DNA of 64,000 nt from Mollicutes bacterium (GCA_003551005.1 PULR01000039.1:29892-93891), one strand, 5' to 3'; positions 17,689-26,947 are shown, counted from the stretch's first letter. Numbers and translations: made by a program. The notes: generated by a model not told the origin, from the letters alone.

Positions 17689-20600
17689 ATTGTTCCTGAT
17701 GGATGCTTTCAAGCAGCTTCACGAAGGTCGCGTGCACAGGCTGCGGCGTCTTCGCTTTCTCGAGCGTGATGTGGATGCGGGCCTGCTTGTAGGCAAGCTG
17801 GATGTAGCGCGAGAGGGCGTTCGCCTGTTCAAAGAGCGCATCCCCCTGGAGGGTCCGGCTTGCTTCCGGGGTGAGGATCAAAATGAGCGCCCGACCCGTA
17901 TCACGGACCCTTTCAACACCCACGGCCATGGCCAGTCTTTCGTAGAGTTTTTCGTACATATAGGCTTCAACGGTCTCAGGGACTGCTCCGAAACGATCTT
18001 CGAGTTCCTCCTTCATCCTCTCCAGTGAAGCAGTGCTTTGCAACGTAGCGATGCGTCGGTGCAGCTCGATACGGGTTTCGTCGTCACCGACATACTCGAG
18101 GGGGATGTTGCTGCTCACGGGAAGCCGGATGCGCCGGCGTTTTCGCTCTGCCTCCTCGAGCTCTTGTTCGTCCCCCTTCGACGCCTGTTGATCCTCAACA
18201 TGTTGGTCCGCTTCCTCCGCATCCGGCTCTTTCCGCTTATCGATCTCTTCGCGGAGGATCTGCATGAACAGCTCGATGCCGACGGTGTCGATAAAGCCCG
18301 ACTGTTCCGTACCGAGTAAATCCCCGGCGCCACGGATGGCCAAATCGCGCTGCGCGATCTTGTATCCGCTGCCGAGCTCCGTGAATTCCTTGATGGCCTG
18401 CAGGCGCTTCGCGGCTTCTTCATTCAATCTCTTGTCCCGATCATACATAAGATAGCTGTAAGCGATCCGGTTGCTGCGTCCGACCCGCCCGCGGATCTGA
18501 TAGAGCTGGGCGAGGCCGAGACGGTCGGCCTCATGCACAATCAGGGTGTTGGCGTTCGGGATGTCGATACCGGTCTCGATGATCGTGGTGGAGACCAGCA
18601 CGTCATAGGCATGATCAAGAAAGTCGCGCATCACGGTCTCGAGACGTTGGCGGTTCATCCGTCCGTGAGCGATGCCGATCCGGGCATCGGGGAGCAGGGA
18701 GCGGAGATGGTTGGTGACGGCGTCGATGGTTTCTATCCGGTTGTGCAGATAGAACACCTGTCCATCCCGCGCCAGTTCGCGCTCGATGGCGTCGCGGATG
18801 ACATTGTCGCTCCGACGGAGTACATAAGTCTGCACGGGGAAGCGATTCTCCGGCGGTGTCTCGATGACGCTCATCTGTTTGACATCGGTCATCGCCATCT
18901 GCAGCGTCCGCGGAATCGGCGTTGCCGAGAGCGAGAGGACATCAATGTGTAGCTTCATCTGTTTGATCTTCTCCTTGTGCTCCACGCCGAAACGCTGCTC
19001 TTCATCGACGATGAGGAGTCCGAGGTCCTGGTATTCGATGTCTTTCGAAAGCAGCCGGTGGGTGCCGATGATGACATCCACACGCCCTTGGCGCACGCCT
19101 TCTAGGTACGCTTTCTGCTTGCTTGGCCTGACAAAGCGGTTGAGCAATGCAACATGGACGCCGTGCTTTTCAAGGCGCTCCTTGAAGGTGTAGTAGTGCT
19201 GCCGGGAAAGGATGGTCGTGGGGGCGAGATAGACCACCTGCTTGTTGTCGAGGACGGCCTTGAATGCGGCCCGCAGGGCCACCTCGGTCTTGCCGTAGCC
19301 GACATCGCCGCAGACCAGGCGGTCCATGGGAGTGGATCTCTCCATGTCTCGCTTGACGGCCTCGATGGCCTCGCGCTGGTCAGGCGTCTCTTCATGCATG
19401 AACTCCGCCTCGAAGGTATCCATCAGGTCCGTATCCCGGCTGAAGGCATGGCCGGTTGTCTTTTCTCTCGATGCGTAGAGCTCGACGAGCTGATCCGCAA
19501 TGTCGCTCGCTTTTTTCCGGACGCGACGCTTGGTCTTCGCCCATTCGCCGCTGCCCAGCTTGTTGACTTTGGGGATGACGCCCTCGCGGGCGGCATATTT
19601 CTGAATCAGATGGATGTTCTCGACAGGAATGTAGAGCTTGTCGTCGCCTCGATATCCGATGACGATGTAGTCGTTGACATGCTCGCCGACTTGTTCCGAC
19701 TCGACACCGAGGAAACGGCCGATGCCGTGGTCGTAGTGCACGAGGAAATCGCCCTTCTCGAGGGACTTGACCGAGCGTACACGTTCGCTTTCCTTGAACA
19801 GTCGCTCGCGTTTTGAACGTTTCTTCTGTGGAATCTTTTCGAAGATGGTATCTTCACTTAGGAGCATGAACTGCTCATCGAACCATTCGAAGGAGAAAGG
19901 ATTGTCGACGACGGTCAGATTCACTTCGCCCTCGAAGGGGGCATCGTCGGCACCGAGAATTTTGTGCTGGAGTCTTCCTTCGAAAGCTTCACTAAGACGG
20001 TCGCGCCGGGTCTCATCCGCCAAGGTGATGAGAGTCGTGACATCCGCATCCCTCCGGCGGAGGTCCTTGATGAGCGAATGCAGGTTGTTGTTGTAGCGGA
20101 TGGTCTCCTTGACCTTGACGGGGAGCGTGGCTTCCGCTTTTTCACGCATAGGAAGCGGGTTGATGGAAAGATGCTGGCTGGAATAGGCTCGGGAGAGATC
20201 TTTCAGGAACTGAAAGCCGATGCCCGCATAGTCCCCGGTCTCCTCCATCCAGCCTTGAAGGTCCTCATAGATGTGTTGATAGGCATCCTCGATCCGGTCG
20301 TGGTCGATGAAAATCAGCAGCGGTTCCTCAAGATAGTCGGGGAGTGTTCCCGGCGAAGGCTCGAGGAAAGAGAGGTAGCGGCCGAGGCGGTCGAGGTCCT
20401 CGTGCAGCGCAAGCGCATCCAGCTCCCCGCGTATTCTTTCGCGGGTCTCCTCGGAGAAGTCTCCGCTTTCAAGCCGGGTTCCAACGCTCTGAAGCAGACT
20501 CGCCTTTTCTTCCTCGCTGTAGAACAGTTCGCTCCTGGGCGGGATGTGGACCTGGGAAAGATGCTCGATTGAACGTTGGGATTCGACATCGAAGCTGCGG

Positions 20601-21208
20601 ATGGATTCAACCTCATCATCGAAGAAATCCAGCCGGAGCGGCTGTTGGGCCCCCTGCGGAAAGATATCGAGGATGCTGCCGCGACGCGTGAAATCGCCCA
20701 CTTTCTCCACAGCCTGCTGTCGCTTGTAACCCAGTTCGATGAGCCGACCGGAGAGCTTCTCTGGGTCGATCCGCTCCCCTTTGGCGATGTCAAGCAGTGC
20801 CTGCTGGAATCGCACGGGAGAAGGAATCGGCTTGATGAGACCGGTCGTATGAGTGACAACCATGTGCGGACCTTGTTCCCTGACCAGGCGATGCAGGGTT
20901 TCCAGACGCTGCAGCTTGAGTTCCTCGCTCATCGCAAGCATGTCCGTCGTGAGGAATTCGTCCTGTGGAAAGAAGGTGACATCGCCCTGATGGCTGCGTT
21001 CCAACGCATCGAACGCCCGTTGCGCATGATAGAGATTGTGCGTCACGACGACGATATCCTGCTTGGTCGCGCGGCTCAGCACGTTCACGAGAAAAAGCGC
21101 CAAATCCCGGTTGGCGTGGGGTATCTCGACACTATGTCGTTGTTTCAATGCATAAAGCAGCCGCTTGAAGTAGCTAGAAGCAGCCACCCGTTCGAGTATT
21201 TGCTGCAT
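17687..21208 (-). CDS. mfd: Transcription-repair coupling factor
   Basis: An ATP-driven translocase that removes RNA polymerase stalled at DNA lesions and recruits UvrA. The 1173-residue product is full length. The N-terminal half is UvrB-like. A CarD/RID domain (GDFLVHYDHGIGRFLGVE, about residues 483-500) contacts polymerase. The helicase motor has Walker A CGDVGYGKTEVALRAA, a DEEQRFG box and GRVGRS. A highly charged Glu/Gln/Lys linker (EEADQHVEDQQASKGDEQEL) lies before the C-terminal D7 domain. It is the last gene of the rpmH operon, 38 bases after pth, a neighbourhood also seen in Bacilli. Confidence 0.97.
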   Translation of the reverse strand: MQQILERVAASSYFKRLLYALKQRHSVEIPHANRDLALFLVNVLSRATKQDIVVVTHNLYHAQRAFDALERSHQGDVTFFPQDEFLTTDMLAMSEELKLQRLETLHRLVREQGPHMVVTHTTGLIKPIPSPVRFQQALLDIAKGERIDPEKLSGRLIELGYKRQQAVEKVGDFTRRGSILDIFPQGAQQPLRLDFFDDEVESIRSFDVESQRSIEHLSQVHIPPRSELFYSEEEKASLLQSVGTRLESGDFSEETRERIRGELDALALHEDLDRLGRYLSFLEPSPGTLPDYLEEPLLIFIDHDRIEDAYQHIYEDLQGWMEETGDYAGIGFQFLKDLSRAYSSQHLSINPLPMREKAEATLPVKVKETIRYNNNLHSLIKDLRRRDADVTTLITLADETRRDRLSEAFEGRLQHKILGADDAPFEGEVNLTVVDNPFSFEWFDEQFMLLSEDTIFEKIPQKKRSKRERLFKESERVRSVKSLEKGDFLVHYDHGIGRFLGVESEQVGEHVNDYIVIGYRGDDKLYIPVENIHLIQKYAAREGVIPKVNKLGSGEWAKTKRRVRKKASDIADQLVELYASREKTTGHAFSRDTDLMDTFEAEFMHEETPDQREAIEAVKRDMERSTPMDRLVCGDVGYGKTEVALRAAFKAVLDNKQVVYLAPTTILSRQHYYTFKERLEKHGVHVALLNRFVRPSKQKAYLEGVRQGRVDVIIGTHRLLSKDIEYQDLGLLIVDEEQRFGVEHKEKIKQMKLHIDVLSLSATPIPRTLQMAMTDVKQMSVIETPPENRFPVQTYVLRRSDNVIRDAIERELARDGQVFYLHNRIETIDAVTNHLRSLLPDARIGIAHGRMNRQRLETVMRDFLDHAYDVLVSTTIIETGIDIPNANTLIVHEADRLGLAQLYQIRGRVGRSNRIAYSYLMYDRDKRLNEEAAKRLQAIKEFTELGSGYKIAQRDLAIRGAGDLLGTEQSGFIDTVGIELFMQILREEIDKRKEPDAEEADQHVEDQQASKGDEQELEEAERKRRRIRLPVSSNIPLEYVGDDETRIELHRRIATLQSTASLERMKEELEDRFGAVPETVEAYMYEKLYERLAMAVGVERVRDTGRALILILTPEASRTLQGDALFEQANALSRYIQLAYKQARIHITLEKAKTPQPVHATFVKLLESIHQEQ

Positions 21209-21246
21209 AAGCTTCCCCTCCGGAGCGAGGGCGCACCCTCAAGGGG

Positions 21247-21795
21247 TCAGTTGTATTCGTTCATCAGCTTTTGGAAATCCTCGCCTCCGGCGAAACGACG
21301 AATAATCTCCTTGGTTCGCTCAATGCCGTTGATGACGGCATCCCCCTCAGCCTTGTGGAAACGGCTCAGCACATAGTCCCGGGGGTCGAGGCCGTCCGGA
21401 CGACCAATGCCGAAGCGGACCCGGTTGAAGGTCTCCACCCCTAAACTGGTCAGGATGGAGCGAAGGCCCTTGTGGCCGCCCGCGCCGCCTTTATACCGGA
21501 GGCGGAGTTCGCCGGTGGCAAGATCGAGGTCGTCGTGAACGACAAGCACCTCTTCAGCGTCGATGTCAAAATAATCAACAGCCGCTCGGATACTGTCCCC
21601 CGAAAGATTCATGAACGTCGTCGGCTTGAGCAGTTTGGCGTCGGCGTATTGAGCAAGCTGCCCGAGCAGTTTCTTGTTCTTCTTGAACTTCACACCTTCC
21701 TGTGAGGCGAAGGCCTCAAGGCAAAGAAAGCCGATGTTGTGACGGGTCCGGGCGTATTTCCGTCCGGGGTTGCCAAGACCTACGATGAGTCTCAT
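21247..21795 (-). CDS. pth: Peptidyl-tRNA hydrolase
   Basis: Recycles tRNA by cleaving peptidyl-tRNA released early from ribosomes. The 182-residue product has VGLGNPGRKYARTRHNIGF at the N-terminus with the catalytic His20, KPTTFMNLSG, VVHDDLDLATGELRLR and KGGAGGHKGLRSI, all diagnostic. Its start overlaps the jag stop by ATGA. The order jag-pth-mfd within the rpmH operon differs from B. subtilis, where pth-mfd lie near prs. Confidence 0.97.
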   Translation of the reverse strand: MRLIVGLGNPGRKYARTRHNIGFLCLEAFASQEGVKFKKNKKLLGQLAQYADAKLLKPTTFMNLSGDSIRAAVDYFDIDAEEVLVVHDDLDLATGELRLRYKGGAGGHKGLRSILTSLGVETFNRVRFGIGRPDGLDPRDYVLSRFHKAEGDAVINGIERTKEIIRRFAGGEDFQKLMNEYN

Positions 21796-22415
21796 CGCTT
21801 CTTCGGCTTGATGACGAGATGTCGTTCTTCCTTCTCTCCCTCCGAAGTCGTGAAGACATCCCGCCAGTCCGCAAGTTTTGTGTGGATGATGCGGCGTTCG
21901 TAGGCGTTCATCGGTTTCAAACGGGCTTCGGTTCCAGTCTTGGCGACCTCCTTGGCCGTCTTGGTAGCTAGGATTTCCAGTTGACGCTTGCGCTCGGCTT
22001 TGTAGCCGCCGATGTCAACCAGCACGACCAACCGGTCGTCGACGAAGACGTTGAGCAGATTCCGGAGATAGAGTTGAATACTGTCCAGGGTTTTGCCGCC
22101 GCGTCCGATGAGTACCGGATTCGCATCGGTTTCAATGTTGTAGTGAAGTTCTTCCTCGGACGGTTGTTCACGGGTGATCTGTGCATCAATCTCCATGTCA
22201 CGAAAAAGTCTTTCAAGAATCTCCTGCCCGTATTCTGCCGGATCGACATCCACTGTGGCCGTGACTTCGTAGTGGCGCTTGAACCCGAACATGCTCTTCT
22301 TCTCATTGAAGTCAAAACGCAGGAAACGCCGACCAATCCGGAGTCTTTCTTCGGCTACCCCTCTGGCTTCATCCTTCGTACTCGCCTCAAAGGAGACACG
22401 TTTGAGTTCGGCCAT
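21792..22415 (-). CDS. jag: Jag/KhpB RNA-binding protein
   Basis: A 207-residue RNA-binding protein, partner of KhpA and genetically linked to YidC and cell elongation in Gram-positives. Domain order: N-terminal Jag-N (LKRVSFEASTKDEA... with FGFKRH at about residue 43), a KH domain with NPVLIGRGGKTLDSIQ (about 110-125), and an R3H domain ending LKPMNAYERRIIHTKL. I start it at ATG 22415, one base after the yidC stop (TGACATG). The longer in-frame start lies inside yidC and adds non-homologous sequence. It is coupled to yidC upstream and pth downstream. Confidence 0.93.
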   Translation of the reverse strand: MAELKRVSFEASTKDEARGVAEERLRIGRRFLRFDFNEKKSMFGFKRHYEVTATVDVDPAEYGQEILERLFRDMEIDAQITREQPSEEELHYNIETDANPVLIGRGGKTLDSIQLYLRNLLNVFVDDRLVVLVDIGGYKAERKRQLEILATKTAKEVAKTGTEARLKPMNAYERRIIHTKLADWRDVFTTSEGEKEERHLVIKPKKR

Positions 22416-22416
22416 G

Positions 22417-23310
22417 TCACGCACTCTCCCCGCTGTTCGCGAAAAACTTCTTGTACATCTTGTCGCGGTTGATCTTGGTCTGCAGGAACTGGAAGAGGTT
22501 ACCGACAATCCAGTAAAGGGCGATGCCGAGGTTCGTAAAGGAGATCATCGTCAGCATGAACACCATGAAGAACATCATGTAGCGCATGGTTTGCTGCTGT
22601 TGTTTTTGCTGCTGGGTCTCGTATTTCTTGTTCTGAAGGTAGCTGGGCCGTTTCATGGCATATTTCTGATAGAAGAACATCGTCGTGCCGACGATGGCTG
22701 CCATCAGGACGTTGACCCAGTGGTCGGCCAGATTGAACCCGGTGTCCATGACCGGCGCCGCCGCCTGGAAATCAATGAAGAAAAATTCATAGTTCAGATC
22801 GGCGTAGCCGGTATGACCGGCATCGGCGTCGACTCTGGGCATGCGACGGACGACCTGGTACATGGCGATGAAGATCGGCATCTGCAGGAAAGGCAGCAAG
22901 CACCCGAGGGGATTGATGCCGTATTTACGGTAGACCTGCATCATCTCCTGCTGCATCTGGCGCTGGGAAGCTTCATCCTTCTTGCCTTGGTATTTCTCCT
23001 TGAGCTTTTCAAGCTCGGGCTGGGCGATCTGCATGTTCGCGCTCATCGCGGTGCTCTTTGAGTAGATCGGCCATCCCAAAACACGGATGACGAGTGTGAT
23101 CACCATCAGACCGACAATGTAGTGTCCGCCGGATAGCTGGCTCACGTTGTAGATCAAGTCGGCGATGAACGTGACGATCGCCTGCATCCAATTGAAGCCG
23201 CCTTCGGCTTCGATGGGTTCGTTGTAATGATCGGTGTCGCAGCCGCTCAGGACGAATACGAGGACGACGACCAACAGTAATCCAGTCAGTTTCATCCAGT
23301 TCTTTCGCAT
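22417..23310 (-). CDS. yidC: Membrane protein insertase YidC/Oxa1, lipoprotein form
   Basis: Inserts and folds membrane proteins, alone or with SecYEG. The 297-residue product starts with a lipoprotein signal (basic MRKNWMK, hydrophobic stretch, lipobox VLSGC with Cys24), as in SpoIIIJ-type insertases. A membrane segment near GGHYIVGLMVITLVIRVLGWPI contains the conserved cytosol-facing Arg, and a charged cytosolic hairpin EKLKEKYQGKKDEASQRQ follows. Then come further segments with PFLQMPIFIAMYQVVRR and a basic tail. It lies 9 bases after rnpA and one base before jag. Confidence 0.96.
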   Translation of the reverse strand: MRKNWMKLTGLLLVVVLVFVLSGCDTDHYNEPIEAEGGFNWMQAIVTFIADLIYNVSQLSGGHYIVGLMVITLVIRVLGWPIYSKSTAMSANMQIAQPELEKLKEKYQGKKDEASQRQMQQEMMQVYRKYGINPLGCLLPFLQMPIFIAMYQVVRRMPRVDADAGHTGYADLNYEFFFIDFQAAAPVMDTGFNLADHWVNVLMAAIVGTTMFFYQKYAMKRPSYLQNKKYETQQQKQQQQTMRYMMFFMVFMLTMISFTNLGIALYWIVGNLFQFLQTKINRDKMYKKFFANSGESA

Positions 23311-23319
23311 GTTTTCACC

Positions 23320-23646
23320 TCATATGAGCTTGTGTTTTTTTAATAACTTTTCAATCTGCGTTTTCAGTTCCGAGAAAGAAACCTGTGCAGCCTTGGGGCG
23401 AACAATGATGAAGATGTCGACCGGCTTTTCGATGCCGCAATCGGCGATGATGTGTCGAACCCGGCGTTTGATCTTGTTTCGCACGACAGCCTTCCCGGCC
23501 TTCTGCGGAACACTGATTGCGTAACGGAAATGTGGTAGGCTGTTCTTTTTGGTATAAACGCTGAAAAACGCATTTTTGCGGACGTTTTGAGCGTCAAGCA
23601 AAGCTTTGATTTCATCGGAGCGTTTCACGCGGTATTTCTTTTTCAA
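23320..23646 (-). CDS. rnpA: Ribonuclease P protein component
   Basis: The basic protein subunit of RNase P, which matures tRNA 5' ends. The 108-residue product begins KKKYRVKRSDEI and carries the RNA-binding RNR signature AVVRNKIKRRVRHI (about residues 57-70) and IFIIVRPKA. I favour the TTG at 23646: GGGAGTGGG lies just before it and homologues start MKKKYRVK. A GTG three codons upstream (23655) is in frame but overlaps that ribosome binding site. A hairpin with a T-run separates it from rpmH. Confidence 0.93.
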   Translation of the reverse strand: MKKKYRVKRSDEIKALLDAQNVRKNAFFSVYTKKNSLPHFRYAISVPQKAGKAVVRNKIKRRVRHIIADCGIEKPVDIFIIVRPKAAQVSFSELKTQIEKLLKKHKLI

Positions 23647-23665
23647 CGGTCCCACTCCCTACGTC

Positions 23666-23702
23666 AATAAAAAACACCTGAAAAATATCTTCTTCAGGTG
23701 TT
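23666..23702 (-). terminator. Terminator-like hairpin between rpmH and rnpA
   Basis: The stem AACACCTGAA/TTCAGGTGTT (10 bp, about 10-base loop) is followed on the minus strand by TTTTTTATT. It lies just after rpmH and about 20 bases before the rnpA start, so it may reduce read-through from the highly expressed L34 gene into the rest of the operon. Confidence 0.7.
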
Positions 23703-23739
23703 CACAGGTACAAAGATATGGTTTTGCTCGATGTGCTTG

Positions 23740-23874
23740 TCAAGGGCTCAGGCGCTTCCGGCCTTTGGCTCGTCTGCGGGATAGTACCTTGCGTCCTTTT
23801 TTGGTCGCGGCGCGTTGGCGGAACCCGTGTTTCCGGGTACGGCGGCGCCGACTCGGCTGATAAGTACGCTTCAC
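23740..23874 (-). CDS. rpmH: 50S ribosomal protein L34
   Basis: A 44-residue, very basic ribosomal protein. Reading from GTG 23874 gives (M)[19 protein letters not shown], then a [20 protein letters not shown] block and LSP, which is L34 over its whole length. GTAGGAGGTG lies 6-7 bases before the GTG start. The gene is short and easily missed. It borders oriC and is the first gene of the operon running to mfd, as is usual in Bacillota. Confidence 0.97.
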   Translation of the reverse strand: MKRTYQPSRRRRTRKHGFRQRAATKKGRKVLSRRRAKGRKRLSP

Positions 23875-24239
23875 TTTCAGCACCTCCTACTATTCAAACC
23901 ACGCTTTATAGATTATAGCCAATCGCCCTCGTGGTGTCAACAGACTTTTTCAGACTTATGTAAAGACAGGGTAAAAATAAAGAAGTTTTCCACAGCGGTA
24001 AAGAGCACCAAGAGGACATTTCCCCACCAGCTGATGTGGAAATGTCAACTTGTGAATAACCGGGATTATGGAAATCAGGAAAAAGCTTCGAAATATGCAC
24101 TGTGCGGTTTTTCTGAGTTTCCCCACTGTTGAGGGAAACGTTGTGGAACGGGAAAGTTTTCCACATTTTCTGCGGATATTTTTCTGTTTTTTTTCCCAAT
24201 TTTGTATTGTAGAATGAAAGAGCAGTTGGAGGTGAGAAC
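23875..24239. other. oriC: Chromosomal replication origin region (oriC), rpmH-dnaA intergenic
   Basis: The 365-base gap between divergent rpmH and dnaA holds DnaA-box-like sites, all one or two mismatches from TTATCCACA: TTTTCCACA at 23986-23994 and 24157-24165 (plus), and ATTTCCACA (24043-24035), TTATTCACA (24059-24051) and CGTTCCACA (24151-24143) on the minus strand. An A+T-rich, T-tract stretch at about 24164-24215 may be the unwinding element. More box-like sequence lies in the dnaA-dnaN gap (25617-25625, 25687-25725). Gene context is that of known Bacillota origins. The unwinding element is inferred. Confidence 0.85.
24210..24215 (+). promoter_or_regulatory. Possible -10 element of dnaA
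   Basis: TAGAAT lies 25 bases before the dnaA start, downstream of the T-rich origin stretch. No clear -35 is seen. The nearby DnaA-box-like sites would allow autoregulation. Confidence 0.35.
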
Positions 24240-25634
24240 ATGCAGCGTACCGAAATCGATGAGCATGTGAACATCTGGCACGAGGTCCGCGACCAAATGC
24301 AATCACAGCTAGAAAACAACACCTTTGAAGACATCTTCGATTCCGTGGATTCCATTTTCAAAGTCAAGAACAACTACATCTATCTCATCGTCGAGAATGA
24401 ATTCGTCAAGCGCCGCATTGAACTTCTCTACCTCAAACGGATGAACCGGCTGCTGGAAACCTACGTGAACGAACGCTACGAATATCGCCTCATGACCCGT
24501 GAAGAAGCGGAGCAGGAACTGAACCAGGAAAAGCAGTTCGACAGCACCGCTCCAGATCCGGAAGACTACCGCGCAGTCTACCATAAAGCCAACCTGAACC
24601 CCTCATATACTTTCAACAATTTCGTCGTGGGCAACTCCAACCGCCTGGCCTACACATCAGCCCTCAAAGTCTCCGACCAGCCGGGGATTGTCGCGAACCC
24701 GCTTTATATCTTCGGGGACGTCGGACTGGGCAAGACCCACTTGATGCAGTGCGTGGGCAACTACATTCTTGAAGGCGACATCAACAAGCGTGTGCTGTAT
24801 GTCAAGGCCGACCAGTTCGTCGAGGATTTCGTCCGCTACGCTTCCAAAAAACAATACCACGAGTTCAACAATCTCTACCGCAACGTTGACGTGTTGCTGG
24901 TCGACGACATTCAATTCCTCGCAAAGAAGGAAAAATCCCAGGAAGAATTCTTCAAACTCTTTGAACAGCTACATAGCGAACAAAAACAGATCGTCATCAC
25001 ATCGGATCGCAAAGCCAGCGACCTGAAAGACATCATGTCCCGGTTGACCTCGCGATTCTCATGGGGGGTCACGGTCGACATCAACCGGCCGGACCTCGAC
25101 CATCGTATCAAAATCCTCGAGAAGAAACTGCGGGCCGAAACCTACGACGCCTCCCAGGTCCCCAGAAAAGTGATCGAATATATCGCCAGCGTCTTCGACA
25201 ACAATGTCCGGGAACTCGAAGGCGCCTTGAAACGAGTCCTTTTCTACTGTACGGCATTCAACCATGAGTTCACCATGAAGAACACCGAGGCAGCCCTTGA
25301 GAACCTCATCAAGCCCAAACGAAACAACAAGGACCTAGTCCGGGACAAGATCCGCAACCTCCTCAGTATCGTCAGCGACTACTACAACATCTCCACAAGC
25401 GATCTGATCAGCAAAAAACGTTCCCGGCAATACCTCTATCCCCGGCAGGTGGCGATGTATCTGATCAAAGCCCTCCACGACCTGCCCTACAAACGCATCG
25501 GCAGCTATTTCTCAGGCCGGGACCATTCCACTGTCATGCATTCCGTCGAGAAGATCGACAACGATCTACAGATGGACCGGGATGTGCATCTCGATATCGA
25601 AAAACTCAAGCACAAATGTGGAGAAAACTCCTGA
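24240..25634 (+). CDS. dnaA: Chromosomal replication initiator DnaA
   Basis: Binds DnaA boxes, opens the origin and loads the replicative helicase. The 464-residue product has domain I (residues ~1-85), a linker, the AAA+ domain with Walker A GDVGLGKTH (about 160-168), Walker B LLVDDIQFL and the arginine-finger region SRFSWGV. The DNA-binding domain IV ends with YPRQVAMYLIKAL and the signature SYFSGRDHSTVMHS. GGAGGTGAG precedes the ATG. It is followed by dnaN after 124 bases with its own promoter. Confidence 0.98.
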   Translation: MQRTEIDEHVNIWHEVRDQMQSQLENNTFEDIFDSVDSIFKVKNNYIYLIVENEFVKRRIELLYLKRMNRLLETYVNERYEYRLMTREEAEQELNQEKQFDSTAPDPEDYRAVYHKANLNPSYTFNNFVVGNSNRLAYTSALKVSDQPGIVANPLYIFGDVGLGKTHLMQCVGNYILEGDINKRVLYVKADQFVEDFVRYASKKQYHEFNNLYRNVDVLLVDDIQFLAKKEKSQEEFFKLFEQLHSEQKQIVITSDRKASDLKDIMSRLTSRFSWGVTVDINRPDLDHRIKILEKKLRAETYDASQVPRKVIEYIASVFDNNVRELEGALKRVLFYCTAFNHEFTMKNTEAALENLIKPKRNNKDLVRDKIRNLLSIVSDYYNISTSDLISKKRSRQYLYPRQVAMYLIKALHDLPYKRIGSYFSGRDHSTVMHSVEKIDNDLQMDRDVHLDIEKLKHKCGENS

Positions 25635-25661
25635 TTTTTTCAACAAAAACCGCTTGCCTTG

Positions 25662-25670
25662 TGTTACAAT
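25662..25670 (+). promoter_or_regulatory. Extended -10 promoter before dnaN
   Basis: TGTTACAAT is an extended -10, 88 bases before the dnaN start. The leader contains TTTTTCCAC and TTATCAACA, which resemble degenerate DnaA boxes. Confidence 0.5.
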
Positions 25671-25758
25671 GGGGTAAAGCATGGACTTTTTTCCACTTTT
25701 GCACACCCCCTTATCAACAACCAACAAAATAAAAGAGAACTATTCTAGAGGTGATGGC

Positions 25759-26883
25759 ATGCGCATCCAGGTGAATAAAGACAGACTGCTCTACCATCTG
25801 TTGATCGCCCAGAAAGCTTTGTCCACGAAGACGCCGAATCCGGCCCTTCAGGGCATCCGACTCGATGTCGGCGACAACGAACTCGTCATCACGACGAGCA
25901 ACTCGGATATCTCCATCCGCGTCACCCTCGAGGACGATGCGCTGGAGATCGAGAAGACCGGCTCTATTCTCGTTCCCGGCAAATATTTCATCGACATTGT
26001 CCGCAAGCTCGATGGCCAAGTGGTCTCGATGACGGAAGGAGAGGATAATCTCCTCCGGATTGAAGCGGACCGTTCGGATATCACACTCAACCTGCTTGAC
26101 CTCGAGGATTATCCCAATCTCCAGTTCAAGGAGACCGATTCGCCGCTCGAAATCAACGCCCGGACGCTAAAGAGCATCATCCGGCAGACCGCCTTCGCAA
26201 CCTCCTCCCTTGAGAACCGGCCTATTCTCACAGGGGTGAACGTCGCCATAGACGGCGAAGATCTCAAGGCTATAGCCACGGATAGCTATCGATTAAGCCA
26301 GAAACGCATTTCACTACCGGAATCCTACGACCCCACAGATGTCATCATTCCGGGCAGAAGCCTCGAAGAGCTGATCAAGATCCTCGAAAGCAACCAGGAG
26401 TCGGTCGAGGTGCATATCGACCAGAACCGCGTGCTGTTCAAGGACAACAACGTCCTCTTCCTCTCCAGGCTGCTTGAAGGGAACTATCCCGAAACGGACA
26501 AGCTCATCCCGCAGGAATTTCCCATCCAGATCAAGTTCAACAAGGAGCAGTTGATGACTGCCGTCGAACGGGCCGGACTCCTCTCGAGCCGTGATGGACA
26601 GAACTCCATCGTCAAACTGGATGTGCGCCAGGATAACGTGGTCGAGATTTCCTCGAATTCACCGGAAATCGGTCGTGTGCGAGAAGAAATCCATCCGGTC
26701 GATGAGATAGTCGGCTCCCCGCTGAAAATCGCCTTCAGTTCGAAATATCTGCTAGAAGCCCTCCGCGTGTTCAATTCCAGTGAGGTCACGGTGAAGTTCA
26801 CCGGAGAGATCCGCCCGTTCATCATCACCGGCGAGTTCGACGAGGGGATGCTGCAGCTCATCCTCCCGGTCAAGACCGACTAA
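25759..26883 (+). CDS. dnaN: DNA polymerase III beta sliding clamp
   Basis: The ring-shaped processivity clamp of the replicase. The 374-residue product has three repeated clamp folds. It starts MRIQVNKDRLLYHL and contains TNPALQGI-like TPNPALQGIRLD, NRPILTGVN, ATDSYRLSQK and a C-terminal end HQLILPVK-like MLQLILPVKTD. I use ATG 25759, which follows AGAGGTGAT; the in-frame ATG at 25681 would add 26 residues encoded by promoter and leader sequence. A terminator follows. Confidence 0.97.
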   Translation: MRIQVNKDRLLYHLLIAQKALSTKTPNPALQGIRLDVGDNELVITTSNSDISIRVTLEDDALEIEKTGSILVPGKYFIDIVRKLDGQVVSMTEGEDNLLRIEADRSDITLNLLDLEDYPNLQFKETDSPLEINARTLKSIIRQTAFATSSLENRPILTGVNVAIDGEDLKAIATDSYRLSQKRISLPESYDPTDVIIPGRSLEELIKILESNQESVEVHIDQNRVLFKDNNVLFLSRLLEGNYPETDKLIPQEFPIQIKFNKEQLMTAVERAGLLSSRDGQNSIVKLDVRQDNVVEISSNSPEIGRVREEIHPVDEIVGSPLKIAFSSKYLLEALRVFNSSEVTVKFTGEIRPFIITGEFDEGMLQLILPVKTD

Positions 26884-26905
26884 GTCCGATACGTTTCAAA
26901 CCCTC

Positions 26906-26934
26906 AACCAGCGGCTCCGGGCCGCTGGTTTTTT
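26906..26934 (+). terminator. Rho-independent terminator after dnaN
   Basis: A 10-bp perfect stem AACCAGCGGC/GCCGCTGGTT with a 5-base loop and a T-run. Confidence 0.9.
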
Positions 26935-26947
26935 GTTGGTCGCGAGG

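Noticed and set aside
23606-23860. 84-codon plus-strand frame
   Set aside because: Antisense to rpmH and the hairpin, which are clear on the minus strand.
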